DNA of 64,000 nt from Dyella mobilis (GTDB lineage Bacteria > Pseudomonadota > Gammaproteobacteria > Xanthomonadales > Rhodanobacteraceae). Under the pieces are notes generated by a model that saw only the letters and a list, made by a program, of their open reading frames with translations, ran no database searches and was not told the DNA's origin. Position numbers and translations under genes: made by a program. The stretch spans positions 868,001-932,000 of the forward strand of contig NZ_JADIKF010000039.1 in the NCBI RefSeq assembly GCF_016904945.1. The letters run 5' to 3'. Shown one piece after another: positions 8,086 through 16,876 of this stretch; the first letter of the stretch is position 1, and every line of letters begins with the position of its first letter.

Positions 8086-9002
8086 TGCAGCCATGGTCCG
8101 TTTCTGCGCAGGCCCGCTTGCTGGTCGTGGCGCCGCATCCGGACGATGAAACCCTGGGCTGCGGCCTGTTGATACAGCAAGTATTGGCCAGCGGCGGAGC
8201 TGTCCAACTGGTGTTGTTGACCGATGGCGACAACAATCCCTGGCCGCAGCGCTACCTTGAGCGCCGCGTACGCATCGACGCCGCCTCGCGTCAGCGCTGG
8301 GGGCGACGGCGGCGGAACGAAGTGCTGCAGGCGATGGCCAGGCTTGGCGTGCCGGCGCCCGCGCTCTGCCCGTTGGGGTGGCAGGATATGGAAGTCACTT
8401 CGCGCTTGCGCGCAGACGTGCCGGGTACCGTCGCCGCGCTGCGCGACGTCATCCTGGCGTTTCGTCCCAGTCTGGTTTGTTGCCCGGTGCTGGGAGACAG
8501 CCACCCGGACCACGGGGCTGCGCACGTGCTGTGCAGGTTGGCCGTCGCTGGCGCGAGTCCTGCCCCGGAGTTGTTTGCTTATCCCGTTCACGGCGAAGCC
8601 GACGAACTTGCCTATCCCATCAGGATGGATGCCACCGGGGATCAGCAGCGTCGCAAACTGCTCGCACTCGCCGAACATCAGACGCAGATGAAGCTGAGCG
8701 GTGCGCGTATGCGGCGCCTGGCGCTTAGTCCGGAGCGCTATGTGCGGGTTGATGCGGCGGCCGGCAGTCCGCGATTGCCCTGGCGGCCGCCGATGGCCTT
8801 GAGGCCATGGTTGCGCCTGCTGGTGGTTACGGGCGAGGGCGCGCGGGACTGGCGCTGGACGGAAGCCCCCGTGGCGCGCGACCCGGACGGGGGGTATCGG
8901 CTGGATCTGCCCGCAGCGGCGTCGGGTCTGCGTTTCGTGAAATTGCATCTGGACTGGCCTTCTCCCTGGATCTTCGATCACTGGGGTTGGCACATTTTGT
9001 GA
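8085..9002 (+). CDS. PIG-L family N-acetylglucosaminyl deacetylase-like protein
   Basis: PIG-L/LmbE proteins are zinc-dependent deacetylases acting on N-acetylglucosaminyl groups of glycolipids, small thiols or antibiotics. Both metal motifs are intact here: PHPDDE at residues 17-22 and SHPDH at 139-143. The 305-residue chain has the deacetylase fold in the first 200 or so residues. The C-terminal ~80 residues are rich in Trp (DWRWTEAP, LDWPSPWIFDHWGWHIL) and I do not recognise them. The ATG at 8085 overlaps the holB stop (TGATG), so it is part of the pab-mltG-tmk-holB operon and precedes pilZ. In the usual gammaproteobacterial order pilZ follows holB directly, so this gene looks like a lineage-specific insertion. 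The substrate is unknown; a cell-envelope or pilus glycan is only a guess from the neighbours. Confidence 0.85.
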   Translation: MQPWSVSAQARLLVVAPHPDDETLGCGLLIQQVLASGGAVQLVLLTDGDNNPWPQRYLERRVRIDAASRQRWGRRRRNEVLQAMARLGVPAPALCPLGWQDMEVTSRLRADVPGTVAALRDVILAFRPSLVCCPVLGDSHPDHGAAHVLCRLAVAGASPAPELFAYPVHGEADELAYPIRMDATGDQQRRKLLALAEHQTQMKLSGARMRRLALSPERYVRVDAAAGSPRLPWRPPMALRPWLRLLVVTGEGARDWRWTEAPVARDPDGGYRLDLPAAASGLRFVKLHLDWPSPWIFDHWGWHIL

Positions 9003-9105
9003 TCGAGCCCGGCCGCTTGGGCAAAAACGCCTTTGCGCAGTGGGGGTGGGCTGGTTAGGATGTGTTTCCGCCAACTGCCGACAGCGTCATACGACAGGAG
9101 CAGGC

Positions 9106-9459
9106 ATGAACCCGGTCGCCGCCCGCCAGGGCATCATTTCCCTGAAATTCAAGGACACGGCTGCGCTCTATAACGCGTATATGCCGTTCCTCAAGCATGG
9201 CGGCCTGTTCGCGCCCACCGCGCAGCGCTACTCGCTGGGCGACGAAGTCGTGTTGCTGATCAGCCTTATCGACGAAAGCGAGCGTTTGTCGGTCGCCGGC
9301 AAGGTGGTGTGGATTACGCCGATCGGTGCTCAGGGCAATCGCACTGCCGGTATCGGCGTGCAATTCAACGAGTCGACCGACGGTGAAGCGGCGCGCGGGC
9401 GCATAGAGTCTTTGCTGGCGGGTGCTCTGGGTTCGGAGCGGGCCACTCAGACGATGTAA
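9106..9459 (+). CDS. pilZ: Type IV pilus assembly protein PilZ
   Basis: Small cytosolic protein needed for type IV pilus biogenesis and twitching. In Xanthomonas it links the pilus ATPase PilB to the FimX signalling protein. The 117-residue length and the sequence RQGIISLKFKDTAALYNAYM ... HGGLFAPT match the stand-alone PilZ of pseudomonads and xanthomonads. The RxxxR c-di-GMP-binding motif of other PilZ domains is absent, as expected for this subgroup, while the GIGVQF strand is kept. ATG 9106 follows a CAGGAGCAGG ribosome site. The gene lies 103 bp after the PIG-L gene and is the last of the cluster before the nuo leader. Confidence 0.95.
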   Translation: MNPVAARQGIISLKFKDTAALYNAYMPFLKHGGLFAPTAQRYSLGDEVVLLISLIDESERLSVAGKVVWITPIGAQGNRTAGIGVQFNESTDGEAARGRIESLLAGALGSERATQTM

Positions 9460-9759
9460 GCGCTGATTGAGGCTATCCGGGCTCGCGTGCAGGGGCGCCA
9501 GCGTCCTTCGGCCCGGCCCTGCAGCCTTCGACGATCACCTTCTTGCAAGAAATATCCCATGGTGCGCCACGCAAGGCTTGTCGGCCTACCCATGCGCGCT
9601 GATACAATATCTCGATCCCTGGGCCCGCCCCGAGGATCGTCGAGCACCTGCATTCTGCACGTCAGCGTACAGGGCTGGACAGCCCGCTGAATCGAACTCC
9701 GGACCGTTATACCCCAACGGTCACTGATGCACCTTTGTGGTGCGGAGGTAAGTTAAATC
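9460..9759. other. pilZ-nuoA intergenic region: structured nuo leader
   Basis: 300 bp with no credible gene. A possible promoter is at 9578-9608, and three hairpins lie between it and nuoA: GGGCT/AGCCC at 9672-9685, GACCGTT/AACGGTC with an ATACCCC loop at 9702-9722, and GCACC/GGTGC at 9729-9743. A GGAGGTAA ribosome site (9746-9753) serves the nuoA GTG. No tRNA cloverleaf was found on either strand, although xanthomonads often carry a tRNA ahead of nuo. The short open frames here lack family character and overlap in several phases. Confidence 0.45.
9578..9608 (+). promoter_or_regulatory. Possible nuo operon promoter
   Basis: TTGTCG at 9578-9583 and TACAAT at 9603-9608. The -10 matches consensus at five of six positions, but the spacing of 19 bp is long; a shorter-spaced GATACA (9601-9606) overlaps it. 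It would give a 5' leader of about 145 nt. This is a candidate from inspection only. Confidence 0.3.
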
Positions 9760-10116
9760 GTGCTTGCCGAATATTGGCCCGTTCTCCTGTTCATCGCGGT
9801 TGCCGCTGGAATGGGTATCCTCCTCATCACGCTCGGCCTGCTGGTCGGTCCGCGGCGCCCCGAGTCAGACAAGCTCTCGCCCTACGAGTGCGGCTTCGAG
9901 GCCTTCGAGGATGCGCGCATGCAATTTGACGTGCGCTATTACCTGCTTGCCATCCTCTTCATCATTTTCGACTTGGAAATCGCCTTCCTGTTTCCGTGGG
10001 CGGTGGTGTTCAAGCAGATCGGCATCGTTGCGCTGATCGAGATGGGGCTGTTCCTGCTGTTGCTGGTGATCGGTTTTGCCTACGTGTGGAAGAAGGGAGC
10101 GCTGGAATGGGAGTGA
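9760..10116 (+). CDS. nuoA: NADH-quinone oxidoreductase subunit A
   Basis: Small membrane subunit of proton-pumping complex I, lying beside NuoH and NuoJ near the quinone site. The 118 residues contain three membrane segments (about 7-29, 62-84 and 89-110). The conserved loop [21 protein letters not shown] lies between the first two, and [11 protein letters not shown] is also typical. The start is GTG at 9760, set by a strong GGAGGTAA. It is the first gene of a complete 14-gene nuo operon. Its stop lies ten bases inside nuoB. Confidence 0.97.
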   Translation: MLAEYWPVLLFIAVAAGMGILLITLGLLVGPRRPESDKLSPYECGFEAFEDARMQFDVRYYLLAILFIIFDLEIAFLFPWAVVFKQIGIVALIEMGLFLLLLVIGFAYVWKKGALEWE

Positions 10117-10664
10117 TCTCCGCCATTGATCGGGTGATGCACAACCCGCAGCCGTTGAACGTGGTGGACGATATCCTGCGTCCGGCCGGCGACAACCCCG
10201 TCATCCAACGTGGCGCCGTCACCACGACCGTCGATGCGCTGATGAACTGGGCGCGTACCGGCTCCATGTGGCCGATGACTTTCGGTCTGGCTTGCTGTGC
10301 AGTGGAAATGATGCACGCCGGCGCTGCGCGCCTGGACTTGGATCGCTACGGCGTGGTGTTCCGTCCCAGCCCGCGCCAGTCCGACGTGATGATCGTCGCC
10401 GGTACGCTGGTCAACAAGATGGCCCCCGCGCTGCGCAAGGTTTACGACCAGATGCCCGACCCGAAATGGGTGATTTCGATGGGCAGCTGCGCCAATGGTG
10501 GTGGTTATTACCACTACTCCTATTCTGTGGTGCGCGGTTGCGATCGCATCGTTCCGGTGGACATCTACGTACCGGGCTGCCCGCCCACCGCCGAGGCGTT
10601 GATTCACGGCATTTTGCAGTTGCAAAAGAAGATCCGTCGTACCAGCACCATCGCGCGTTCCTGA
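10107..10664 (+). CDS. nuoB: NADH-quinone oxidoreductase subunit B
   Basis: Peripheral-arm subunit holding the terminal iron-sulfur cluster N2, which passes electrons to ubiquinone. The 185-residue protein has the N2 ligands Cys63 and Cys64 ([10 protein letters not shown]), Cys128 (MGSCANGGG) and Cys158 ([10 protein letters not shown]). The ATG at 10107 overlaps the end of nuoA by ten bases and gives an N-terminus ([14 protein letters not shown]) like that of xanthomonad NuoB. A GTG at 10113 is a weaker alternative. All cluster ligands are intact. Confidence 0.97.
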   Translation: MGVISAIDRVMHNPQPLNVVDDILRPAGDNPVIQRGAVTTTVDALMNWARTGSMWPMTFGLACCAVEMMHAGAARLDLDRYGVVFRPSPRQSDVMIVAGTLVNKMAPALRKVYDQMPDPKWVISMGSCANGGGYYHYSYSVVRGCDRIVPVDIYVPGCPPTAEALIHGILQLQKKIRRTSTIARS

Positions 10665-10675
10665 AAGGCGTCGTC

Positions 10676-11404
10676 ATGAGCGATACACAAACGAACTCGC
10701 TGGCCGAGCGCCTCAACGCGCGATTTGGCGATCAACTGAAAATTACCGTCTCGCACGGTCAAGTTACCGCAGTAGTGGCTGCCGCCAATTTGCTGTCGGT
10801 AGCCACCGCGCTGCGTGACGAGCCGGGCTTTCGCTTCACCGAAGCGGTCGACCTGTGCGGCGTCGATTATCTGAGCCACGGCCAGACCGAGTGGGATACC
10901 ACCGACGTCACGAGCACCGGTTTCTCGCGCGGCGTGGAAGGCGAGGCGGTCGGCCGTTTCACCTGGGCAGATCGCCCGCGTGACGTGGCAATACCGAACC
11001 GTTTCGGCTCGGTGGTTCACCTGCTATCGATCGAGCTCAACCAGCGCCTGCGCGTACGCGTGTTCTGCGAAGACGATTCGCTGCCGGTAGTGCCGTCGCT
11101 GGTGCACACCTGGCCGGGCCTGAACTGGTTCGAGCGCGAGTCGTTCGATCTGTTCGGCATCATCTACGACGGCCACCCGGACCTGCGCCGCATCCTTACC
11201 GACTATGGTTTCGTCGGCCATCCGTTCCGCAAGGACTTCCCGCTGATCGGCAACGTCGAAGTGCGTTACGACACTGAGCAGAAGCGTGTGGTCTACGAAC
11301 CGGTTTCCATCGAACCGCGCGTGCTGGTCCCGCGCGTGATCCGCGACGACGCCGACCTGATCCAGGCCAAGGCGGAAGCCGCCGACCACTGGCGGGAGAA
11401 CTGA
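10676..11404 (+). CDS. nuoC: NADH-quinone oxidoreductase subunit C
   Basis: The 30-kDa subunit of the hydrophilic arm of complex I, packing against NuoD near the quinone tunnel. The 242-residue protein shows the signature [20 protein letters not shown] and the following [15 protein letters not shown]. NuoC and NuoD are separate genes here, unlike the fused NuoCD of E. coli. The ATG at 10676 gives [13 protein letters not shown]; earlier in-frame sequence lies inside nuoB in another phase. nuoD begins two bases after the stop. Confidence 0.96.
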   Translation: MSDTQTNSLAERLNARFGDQLKITVSHGQVTAVVAAANLLSVATALRDEPGFRFTEAVDLCGVDYLSHGQTEWDTTDVTSTGFSRGVEGEAVGRFTWADRPRDVAIPNRFGSVVHLLSIELNQRLRVRVFCEDDSLPVVPSLVHTWPGLNWFERESFDLFGIIYDGHPDLRRILTDYGFVGHPFRKDFPLIGNVEVRYDTEQKRVVYEPVSIEPRVLVPRVIRDDADLIQAKAEAADHWREN

Positions 11405-11406
11405 GC

Positions 11407-12666
11407 ATGAGCGCCCAAGAAATCCGCAATTACACGATGAACTTCGGCCCGCAGCATCCCGCTGCGCACGGCGTGTTGCGCCTGGTGCTGGAGATGGACG
11501 GCGAAACCGTCGTCCGTGCCGATCCGCACATCGGTCTGCTGCATCGTGGTACCGAAAAGCTGGCCGAATCCAAGCCGTTCAACCAGTCGATCGGCTACAT
11601 GGACCGTCTCGACTACGTGTCGATGATGTGCAACGAGCACGCCTACGTGCGCGCGATCGAAGCCCTGCTGGGGATCGAGGCGCCGGTGCGTGCGCAGTAC
11701 ATCCGCACCATGTTCGACGAGATCACCCGCATCCTCAATCACCTGATGTGGGTGGGTTCCAACGCACTCGACCTGGGTGCGATGGCGGTGTTTCTGTATG
11801 CGTTCCGCGAGCGCGAAGAGCTGATGGACTGCTACGAGGCAGTCTCCGGCGCGCGCATGCATGCCACGTATTACCGTCCCGGCGGCGTCTATCGCGATCT
11901 GCCGGGCAAGATGCCACAATACCGTGAGTCGCCCTGGCACAAGGGTGCGGACCTCAAGCGCCTGAACAGCTGGCGTGAAGGCTCCATGCTCGACTACCTC
12001 GATCAATTCACCGCCGACTTCTTCAAGAAGGTGGATGAATACGAGGAACTGCTCACCAATAACCGTATCTGGAAGCAGCGTACCGTCGGCATCGGCGTGG
12101 TGTCGCCGGAAATGGCCCAGCAATGGGGCATGACGGGTGCGCTGCTGCGCGGTTCGGGCATTGCCTGGGATCTGCGCAAGAAGCAGCCCTATGCCATGTA
12201 TGCCGATGTGGATTTCGACATCCCGGTCGGCGTGAACGGCGATTGCTACGACCGTTACCTCGTCCGTGTCGAGGAAATGCGCCAGTCCAACCGCATCATC
12301 CAGCAGTGCGTGAAATGGCTGCGCGCCAATCCCGGCCCGGTGATGGTGGACAACTTCAAGGTCGCGCCGCCCAAGCGCGAGGCCATGAAGGAAGACATGG
12401 AAGCGCTGATCCATCACTTCAAGCTGTTTACCGAAGGCTACGGCGTGCCGGCCGGTGAAACCTATGCGGCGGTCGAAGCCCCCAAGGGCGAGTTCGGCTG
12501 CTACCTGGTTTCCGACGGTGCGAACAAGCCGTTCCGCGTGCACCTGCGCGCACCGGGCTTTGCCCACCTGTCGTCGATGGACGCTGTCGTACGTGGCCAC
12601 ATGCTGGCTGACGCGGTGGCGGTGATCGGTACCTATGACCTCGTGTTCGGCGAAGTCGATCGCTGA
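11407..12666 (+). CDS. nuoD: NADH-quinone oxidoreductase subunit D
   Basis: The 49-kDa subunit, which forms the quinone-binding pocket with NuoB. The length of 419 residues is normal for a free-standing NuoD. The N-terminal [18 protein letters not shown] and [11 protein letters not shown] motifs are conserved, including the quinone-contacting His in the HPAAHG loop. The C-terminus ends DLVFGEVDR as usual. ATG 11407 lies right after the nuoC TGA, so translation is likely coupled. Confidence 0.97.
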   Translation: MSAQEIRNYTMNFGPQHPAAHGVLRLVLEMDGETVVRADPHIGLLHRGTEKLAESKPFNQSIGYMDRLDYVSMMCNEHAYVRAIEALLGIEAPVRAQYIRTMFDEITRILNHLMWVGSNALDLGAMAVFLYAFREREELMDCYEAVSGARMHATYYRPGGVYRDLPGKMPQYRESPWHKGADLKRLNSWREGSMLDYLDQFTADFFKKVDEYEELLTNNRIWKQRTVGIGVVSPEMAQQWGMTGALLRGSGIAWDLRKKQPYAMYADVDFDIPVGVNGDCYDRYLVRVEEMRQSNRIIQQCVKWLRANPGPVMVDNFKVAPPKREAMKEDMEALIHHFKLFTEGYGVPAGETYAAVEAPKGEFGCYLVSDGANKPFRVHLRAPGFAHLSSMDAVVRGHMLADAVAVIGTYDLVFGEVDR

Positions 12667-12685
12667 GCCCGGAGGATAAGCACAC

Positions 12686-13213
12686 ATGAAAGCCACCGGA
12701 AATTACGAGCAGGTCAAGAACGTCGATCCGCTCGCCGTGCTCAACGAGCATACCCGTCATCACATCGATCACTGGCTGGGCAAGTTCCCGCCGGATCGCA
12801 AGCGTTCGGCGCTGATCCAGGCGCTGTTCGCCGCGCAGGAACAGAACAACGGTTATCTCACCGATGAGCTGATTACCGCGGTCGCCAAGTACATCGACGT
12901 GCCTGCGGTGTGGGCCTATGAGGTGTCCAGCTTCTATTCGATGCTGGAAACCAAGCCGGTCGGGCGCAACAACGTGGCCGTCTGCACCAACATCTCGTGC
13001 TGGCTCAACGGCGGCGAAGACCTGCTGCGCCACTGTGAGAAGAAGCTCGGCATCAAGGCAGGCGAAAGCACGCCCGATGGCCGCGTGTATCTGAAGAAAG
13101 AAGAAGAGTGCATCGCTGCCTGCGTGTATGCGCCGGCGATGACGGTCAATGGTCATTACCACGAGCGTCTCACGACCGAAAAGGTCGACGAGATCATCGA
13201 CGGTTTGAAATAA
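12686..13213 (+). CDS. nuoE: NADH-quinone oxidoreductase subunit E
   Basis: The 24-kDa thioredoxin-like subunit of the NADH-oxidising module, carrying the off-path [2Fe-2S] cluster N1a. The 175-residue protein has the four ligands Cys100, Cys105 (VCTNISC) and Cys142, Cys146 (ECIAAC). The helical N-terminal part that packs on NuoF is present. ATG 12686 follows a GGAGG site (12670-12674). There is a 10-bp gap to nuoF. Confidence 0.96.
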   Translation: MKATGNYEQVKNVDPLAVLNEHTRHHIDHWLGKFPPDRKRSALIQALFAAQEQNNGYLTDELITAVAKYIDVPAVWAYEVSSFYSMLETKPVGRNNVAVCTNISCWLNGGEDLLRHCEKKLGIKAGESTPDGRVYLKKEEECIAACVYAPAMTVNGHYHERLTTEKVDEIIDGLK

Positions 13214-13223
13214 GGGCAGGGCA

Positions 13224-14549
13224 ATGGCAGTCGGACCCGCACCCCAGGAACATCAGGTCGTCTACACCACGCTGCATTTCGACAAGCCGTGGGCGATGGA
13301 CAGTTACCTACAGACTGACGGCTACAAGGCGTGGAAGAAAATCCTCGCCGAGAAGCCCGATCCCGCTTCGATCGTCGAGATCGTCAAGAACAGCAACCTG
13401 CGCGGCCGTGGCGGCGCGGGCTTCCCGACCGGCTTGAAGTGGTCCTTCATGCCCAAGGGCAACATGCAGAAGTACATTCTCTGCAATTCCGACGAGTCGG
13501 AGCCGGGCACCGCGAAAGACCGCGACATCCTGCGCTACAACCCGCACTCGGTGGTCGAAGGCCTGGCGATCGCGTGCTACGCGACCGGTTCCACGGTGGC
13601 CTACAACTACCTGCGTGGCGAATTCCATCACGAGCCCTTTGAGCATTTCGAAGAGGCGCTGAAGGAAGCTTATGCGGCCGGCCTGCTGGGCAAGAACATT
13701 CAGGGCACCGGCATCGACGTGGACATCTATGGCGCACTCGGCGCCGGTGCCTACATCTGCGGCGAAGAAACCGCGCTGATGGAATCGCTGGAGGGCAAGA
13801 AGGGCCAGCCGCGCTTCAAGCCGCCGTTCCCGGCCAACTTCGGCCTGTACGGCAAGCCGACCACCATCAACAACACCGAAACCTATGCTTCGGTGCCGGC
13901 CATCCTGCGCAATGGCGCGGAGTGGTTCCTCAATCTCGGAAAGCCAAACAACGGCGGTCCGAAGATTTTCTCGGTGTCGGGTCACGTCAACAATCCGGGC
14001 AACTTCGAAGTCCGCCTGGGTACCTCGTTCAAGGATCTGCTTGAACTGGCTGGTGGCGTGCGCAACGGCAACAAGCTGAAAGCGGTGATTCCCGGCGGCT
14101 CCTCGATGAAGGTGCTCAACGCCGAGGAAATGATGTCCGCCACCATGGATTACGATTGCCTGCAGAAGCTCGGCTCGGGCCTGGGTTCCGGTGCGGTGAT
14201 CGTGATGGATGAGACCACCTGCATGGTCAAGGCCTGCCACCGCATTTCGCAGTTCTATCACGCCGAATCCTGTGGCCAGTGCACGCCTTGTCGCGAAGGC
14301 ACGGGTTGGATGTTCCGCGTGCTCACGCGCATCGTGGAAGGCAAGGGCACGCAGGACGACCTGCATCGCCTCAAAGCCATCGCCGGCCAGATCGAAGGCC
14401 ACACCATCTGCGCGTTCGGCGAAGCCGCCGCGTGGCCGGTGCAGGGGTTCCTCGCCAAGTTCTGGAACGAATTCGAATACTACGTGCAGCATGGTCGCTC
14501 GATGACCGAAGACCAGCTTGCCGGTAACCTCCGTGGAGTTGCTGCATGA
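13224..14549 (+). CDS. nuoF: NADH-quinone oxidoreductase subunit F
   Basis: The 51-kDa flavoprotein where NADH is oxidised; it binds FMN and the [4Fe-4S] cluster N3. In the 441-residue chain the NADH/FMN glycine-rich motif GRGGAGFPTGLKW is near residue 55. AYICGEETALMESLEG and the cluster ligands in ESCGQCTPCREGTGW plus the later ICAFGE cysteine are all present. The start at 13224 follows AGGGCAGGGC. The stop overlaps the nuoG ATG by four bases (ATGA). Confidence 0.97.
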   Translation: MAVGPAPQEHQVVYTTLHFDKPWAMDSYLQTDGYKAWKKILAEKPDPASIVEIVKNSNLRGRGGAGFPTGLKWSFMPKGNMQKYILCNSDESEPGTAKDRDILRYNPHSVVEGLAIACYATGSTVAYNYLRGEFHHEPFEHFEEALKEAYAAGLLGKNIQGTGIDVDIYGALGAGAYICGEETALMESLEGKKGQPRFKPPFPANFGLYGKPTTINNTETYASVPAILRNGAEWFLNLGKPNNGGPKIFSVSGHVNNPGNFEVRLGTSFKDLLELAGGVRNGNKLKAVIPGGSSMKVLNAEEMMSATMDYDCLQKLGSGLGSGAVIVMDETTCMVKACHRISQFYHAESCGQCTPCREGTGWMFRVLTRIVEGKGTQDDLHRLKAIAGQIEGHTICAFGEAAAWPVQGFLAKFWNEFEYYVQHGRSMTEDQLAGNLRGVAA

Positions 14550-16873
14550 GTGCGCAGCCAGCCAATACCGCGCCTGATCTCCTGAACATCGAGATCGATG
14601 GCAAGCCCACGCAGATCCGCAAGGGCGCGATGATCATCGAGGCAGCTGATGCCGTCGGCATCGCGATTCCGCGCTTCTGCTATCACCGCAAGCTGCCGAT
14701 CGCCGCCAACTGTCGCATGTGCCTGGTGGACGTCGAAATGGGCGGCCGTCCGATGCCCAAGCCGCAGCCGGCTTGCGCCACTCCGGTGGCCGAGGGCATG
14801 AAGGTCACCACCCGCACGGAAAAGGCGCTGAAGTTTCAGCGCGACGTGATGGAATTCCTGCTGATCAATCATCCGCTCGATTGCCCGATCTGCGATCAGG
14901 GCGGCGAGTGCGAACTGCAGGACGTGGCGCTCGGCTATGGCCGCAGCGTGTCGCGTTACACCGAGCGCAAGCGCACCATCGCCGACGAAAATCTCGGCTC
15001 GCTGGTTGCCACCGAAATGACCCGCTGCATCCAGTGCACCCGCTGCGTGCGCTTCACCAGCGAAATCGCCGGCACCTATGAACTGGGTGGCATGAGCCGC
15101 GGTGAAAACCTGCAGATCGGCACCTACATCGGCAAGACGCTGGAAACCGAACTGTCGGGCAACATCATCGACGTCTGCCCGGTCGGCGCGCTGACCAACA
15201 AGCCGTTCCAGTTCAAGGCGCGCGCCTGGGAACTGATCGCCAAGCCGTCGATCGCTTATCACGACGCGCTCGGTTCCAACCTGTGGCTGCACACGCGCCG
15301 CGGGGAAGTGCTGCGCACCGTGCCGCGCGACAACGAAGCCATCAACGAATGCTGGCTGTCGGACCGCGATCGTTACAGCTACCAGGGCCTGTATGCAGCC
15401 GACCGCGTGCATGCACCGCAAGTGAAGCGCAACGGTCAGTGGCAGGCCACTACCTGGGAAGATGCCCTCGCCACGGCGGCCGAAGCACTGAAGGGTGTAT
15501 CGGGCAACGACCTGGGCGTGCTGGTGCATCCGGCCACCACCAACGAAGAAGGCAGCCTGCTGGTGCGCCTGGCGCAAGGCCTCGGCAGCGCCCACGTCGA
15601 CCACCGCCTGCGTCAGCTGGATTTCGCCGACGACGCCAGTGCGCGTAAGTTCGGCATGCCGGTGGCGGACGTGGACAAGGCCAAGGCCGTGTTGCTGGTC
15701 GGCTCCGATCTGCGTTACGAATTGCCGCTGCTCAACCACCGCGTACACCAGGCGGTGAAGAAGGGCGCGAAGGTTTACGCCGTCAATCCGGCCGAGTTCC
15801 ATTTCAACTACAAGCTGGAAGGCGAGGCCGTCGTGCCGCCGCAGTTCCTGGTCGAGTCGTTGCTGGTGCTCGCCAAGGCGCTGATCGAAGCCGGCGCCAC
15901 TGCGCCGTCCTTCATCCAGAACGATGCCATGGCCCATCTGCAGGTCACCGAAAAGGCGCGCGAAGCGGTCAATTCGCTGAAATCAGGCCACTCCGTGGTA
16001 ATTCTGGGCGAACTGGCCGTTACCCATCCGCAGGCTTCCTGGCTGCGCGCCATCGCCCGCTTCATCGCCGAAGCGACGGGTGCTGCGTACAACGAACTGC
16101 CGGTCGGCGCCAACGCCATCGGGCTGGCCAAGGTCGGCGTGCTGCCGGGGCAGGGCGGTCTGCATGCGCAGGCCATGCTGGCCCAGCCGCGCAAGGCTTA
16201 CGTGCTGTACGGCTTGGAGCTGCCGCATGATTTCGCCGATGGCGTAGCCGTTACCAACGCCTTGCATGGCACCCAGCACATCGTCGCCTTCGCCGCCTTC
16301 GCCAGTCCGGCGCTGCGCGACGTGGCCGATGTGATCCTGCCGATCGGCCTGCTGCCGGAAATCCAGGGCACGCTGGTCAACGTTGACGGTGTTGCACAGA
16401 GCGTGGAAGCAGGTGCCAAGGCGCCGGCCGACGCACGCCCAGGCTGGAAGGTCTTGCGTGCGTTGGGTGGGCTGATGAAGCTGCCTGGTTTCGAGTTCGA
16501 CGATATGGCCGGTCTCCGCAGCGGCATCGTGGAGAATGCTCCCGCGACATCGTCGAATCTGGCCGAGCGCAAGCCGGTGCAGGGTTTGAGCCGGCTGGCC
16601 AGCTGGCCGATCTACCGTAGCGATGCGGTGCTGCGCCGTGCTACTGCGCTGCAAGCGCATCCGCTCAATCGCGCCGCGGCGGTCCGCGTGAATGCTGCCG
16701 AAGCACAGCGCATCGGGCTGGCCGAGGGCGACCAGGTCAAGCTCGCCAACACCGTCCTGCCGTTGGCCATCGATGCAACGGTGCCCGATGGTGCCGCATG
16801 GATTGAGGCTGCCCACGACCAGACCGCGACGCTGCCGCCTTACGGCGCGGCCATCACCTTGAGCAAGGCGTAA
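14546..16873 (+). CDS. nuoG: NADH-quinone oxidoreductase subunit G
   Basis: The large iron-sulfur subunit of the NADH module, conducting electrons from NuoF towards NuoI. The 775 residues begin with a ferredoxin-like [2Fe-2S] domain (ligands in CYHRKLPIAANCRMC and PACATP). The His/Cys-ligated cluster follows (LINHPLDCPICDQGGEC), then CIQCTRCVRFTSEIAGT. The remainder is a molybdopterin-oxidoreductase-like domain that binds no molybdenum in this family. It is somewhat shorter than E. coli NuoG. ATG 14546 overlaps nuoF, and nuoH starts three bases after the stop. Confidence 0.96.
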   Translation: MSAQPANTAPDLLNIEIDGKPTQIRKGAMIIEAADAVGIAIPRFCYHRKLPIAANCRMCLVDVEMGGRPMPKPQPACATPVAEGMKVTTRTEKALKFQRDVMEFLLINHPLDCPICDQGGECELQDVALGYGRSVSRYTERKRTIADENLGSLVATEMTRCIQCTRCVRFTSEIAGTYELGGMSRGENLQIGTYIGKTLETELSGNIIDVCPVGALTNKPFQFKARAWELIAKPSIAYHDALGSNLWLHTRRGEVLRTVPRDNEAINECWLSDRDRYSYQGLYAADRVHAPQVKRNGQWQATTWEDALATAAEALKGVSGNDLGVLVHPATTNEEGSLLVRLAQGLGSAHVDHRLRQLDFADDASARKFGMPVADVDKAKAVLLVGSDLRYELPLLNHRVHQAVKKGAKVYAVNPAEFHFNYKLEGEAVVPPQFLVESLLVLAKALIEAGATAPSFIQNDAMAHLQVTEKAREAVNSLKSGHSVVILGELAVTHPQASWLRAIARFIAEATGAAYNELPVGANAIGLAKVGVLPGQGGLHAQAMLAQPRKAYVLYGLELPHDFADGVAVTNALHGTQHIVAFAAFASPALRDVADVILPIGLLPEIQGTLVNVDGVAQSVEAGAKAPADARPGWKVLRALGGLMKLPGFEFDDMAGLRSGIVENAPATSSNLAERKPVQGLSRLASWPIYRSDAVLRRATALQAHPLNRAAAVRVNAAEAQRIGLAEGDQVKLANTVLPLAIDATVPDGAAWIEAAHDQTATLPPYGAAITLSKA

Positions 16874-16876
16874 ATC

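Noticed and set aside
9460..9759. Expected tRNA gene or small protein gene ahead of nuoA
   Set aside because: No cloverleaf, CCA end or protein family character was found on either strand; the hairpins there do not form a tRNA.
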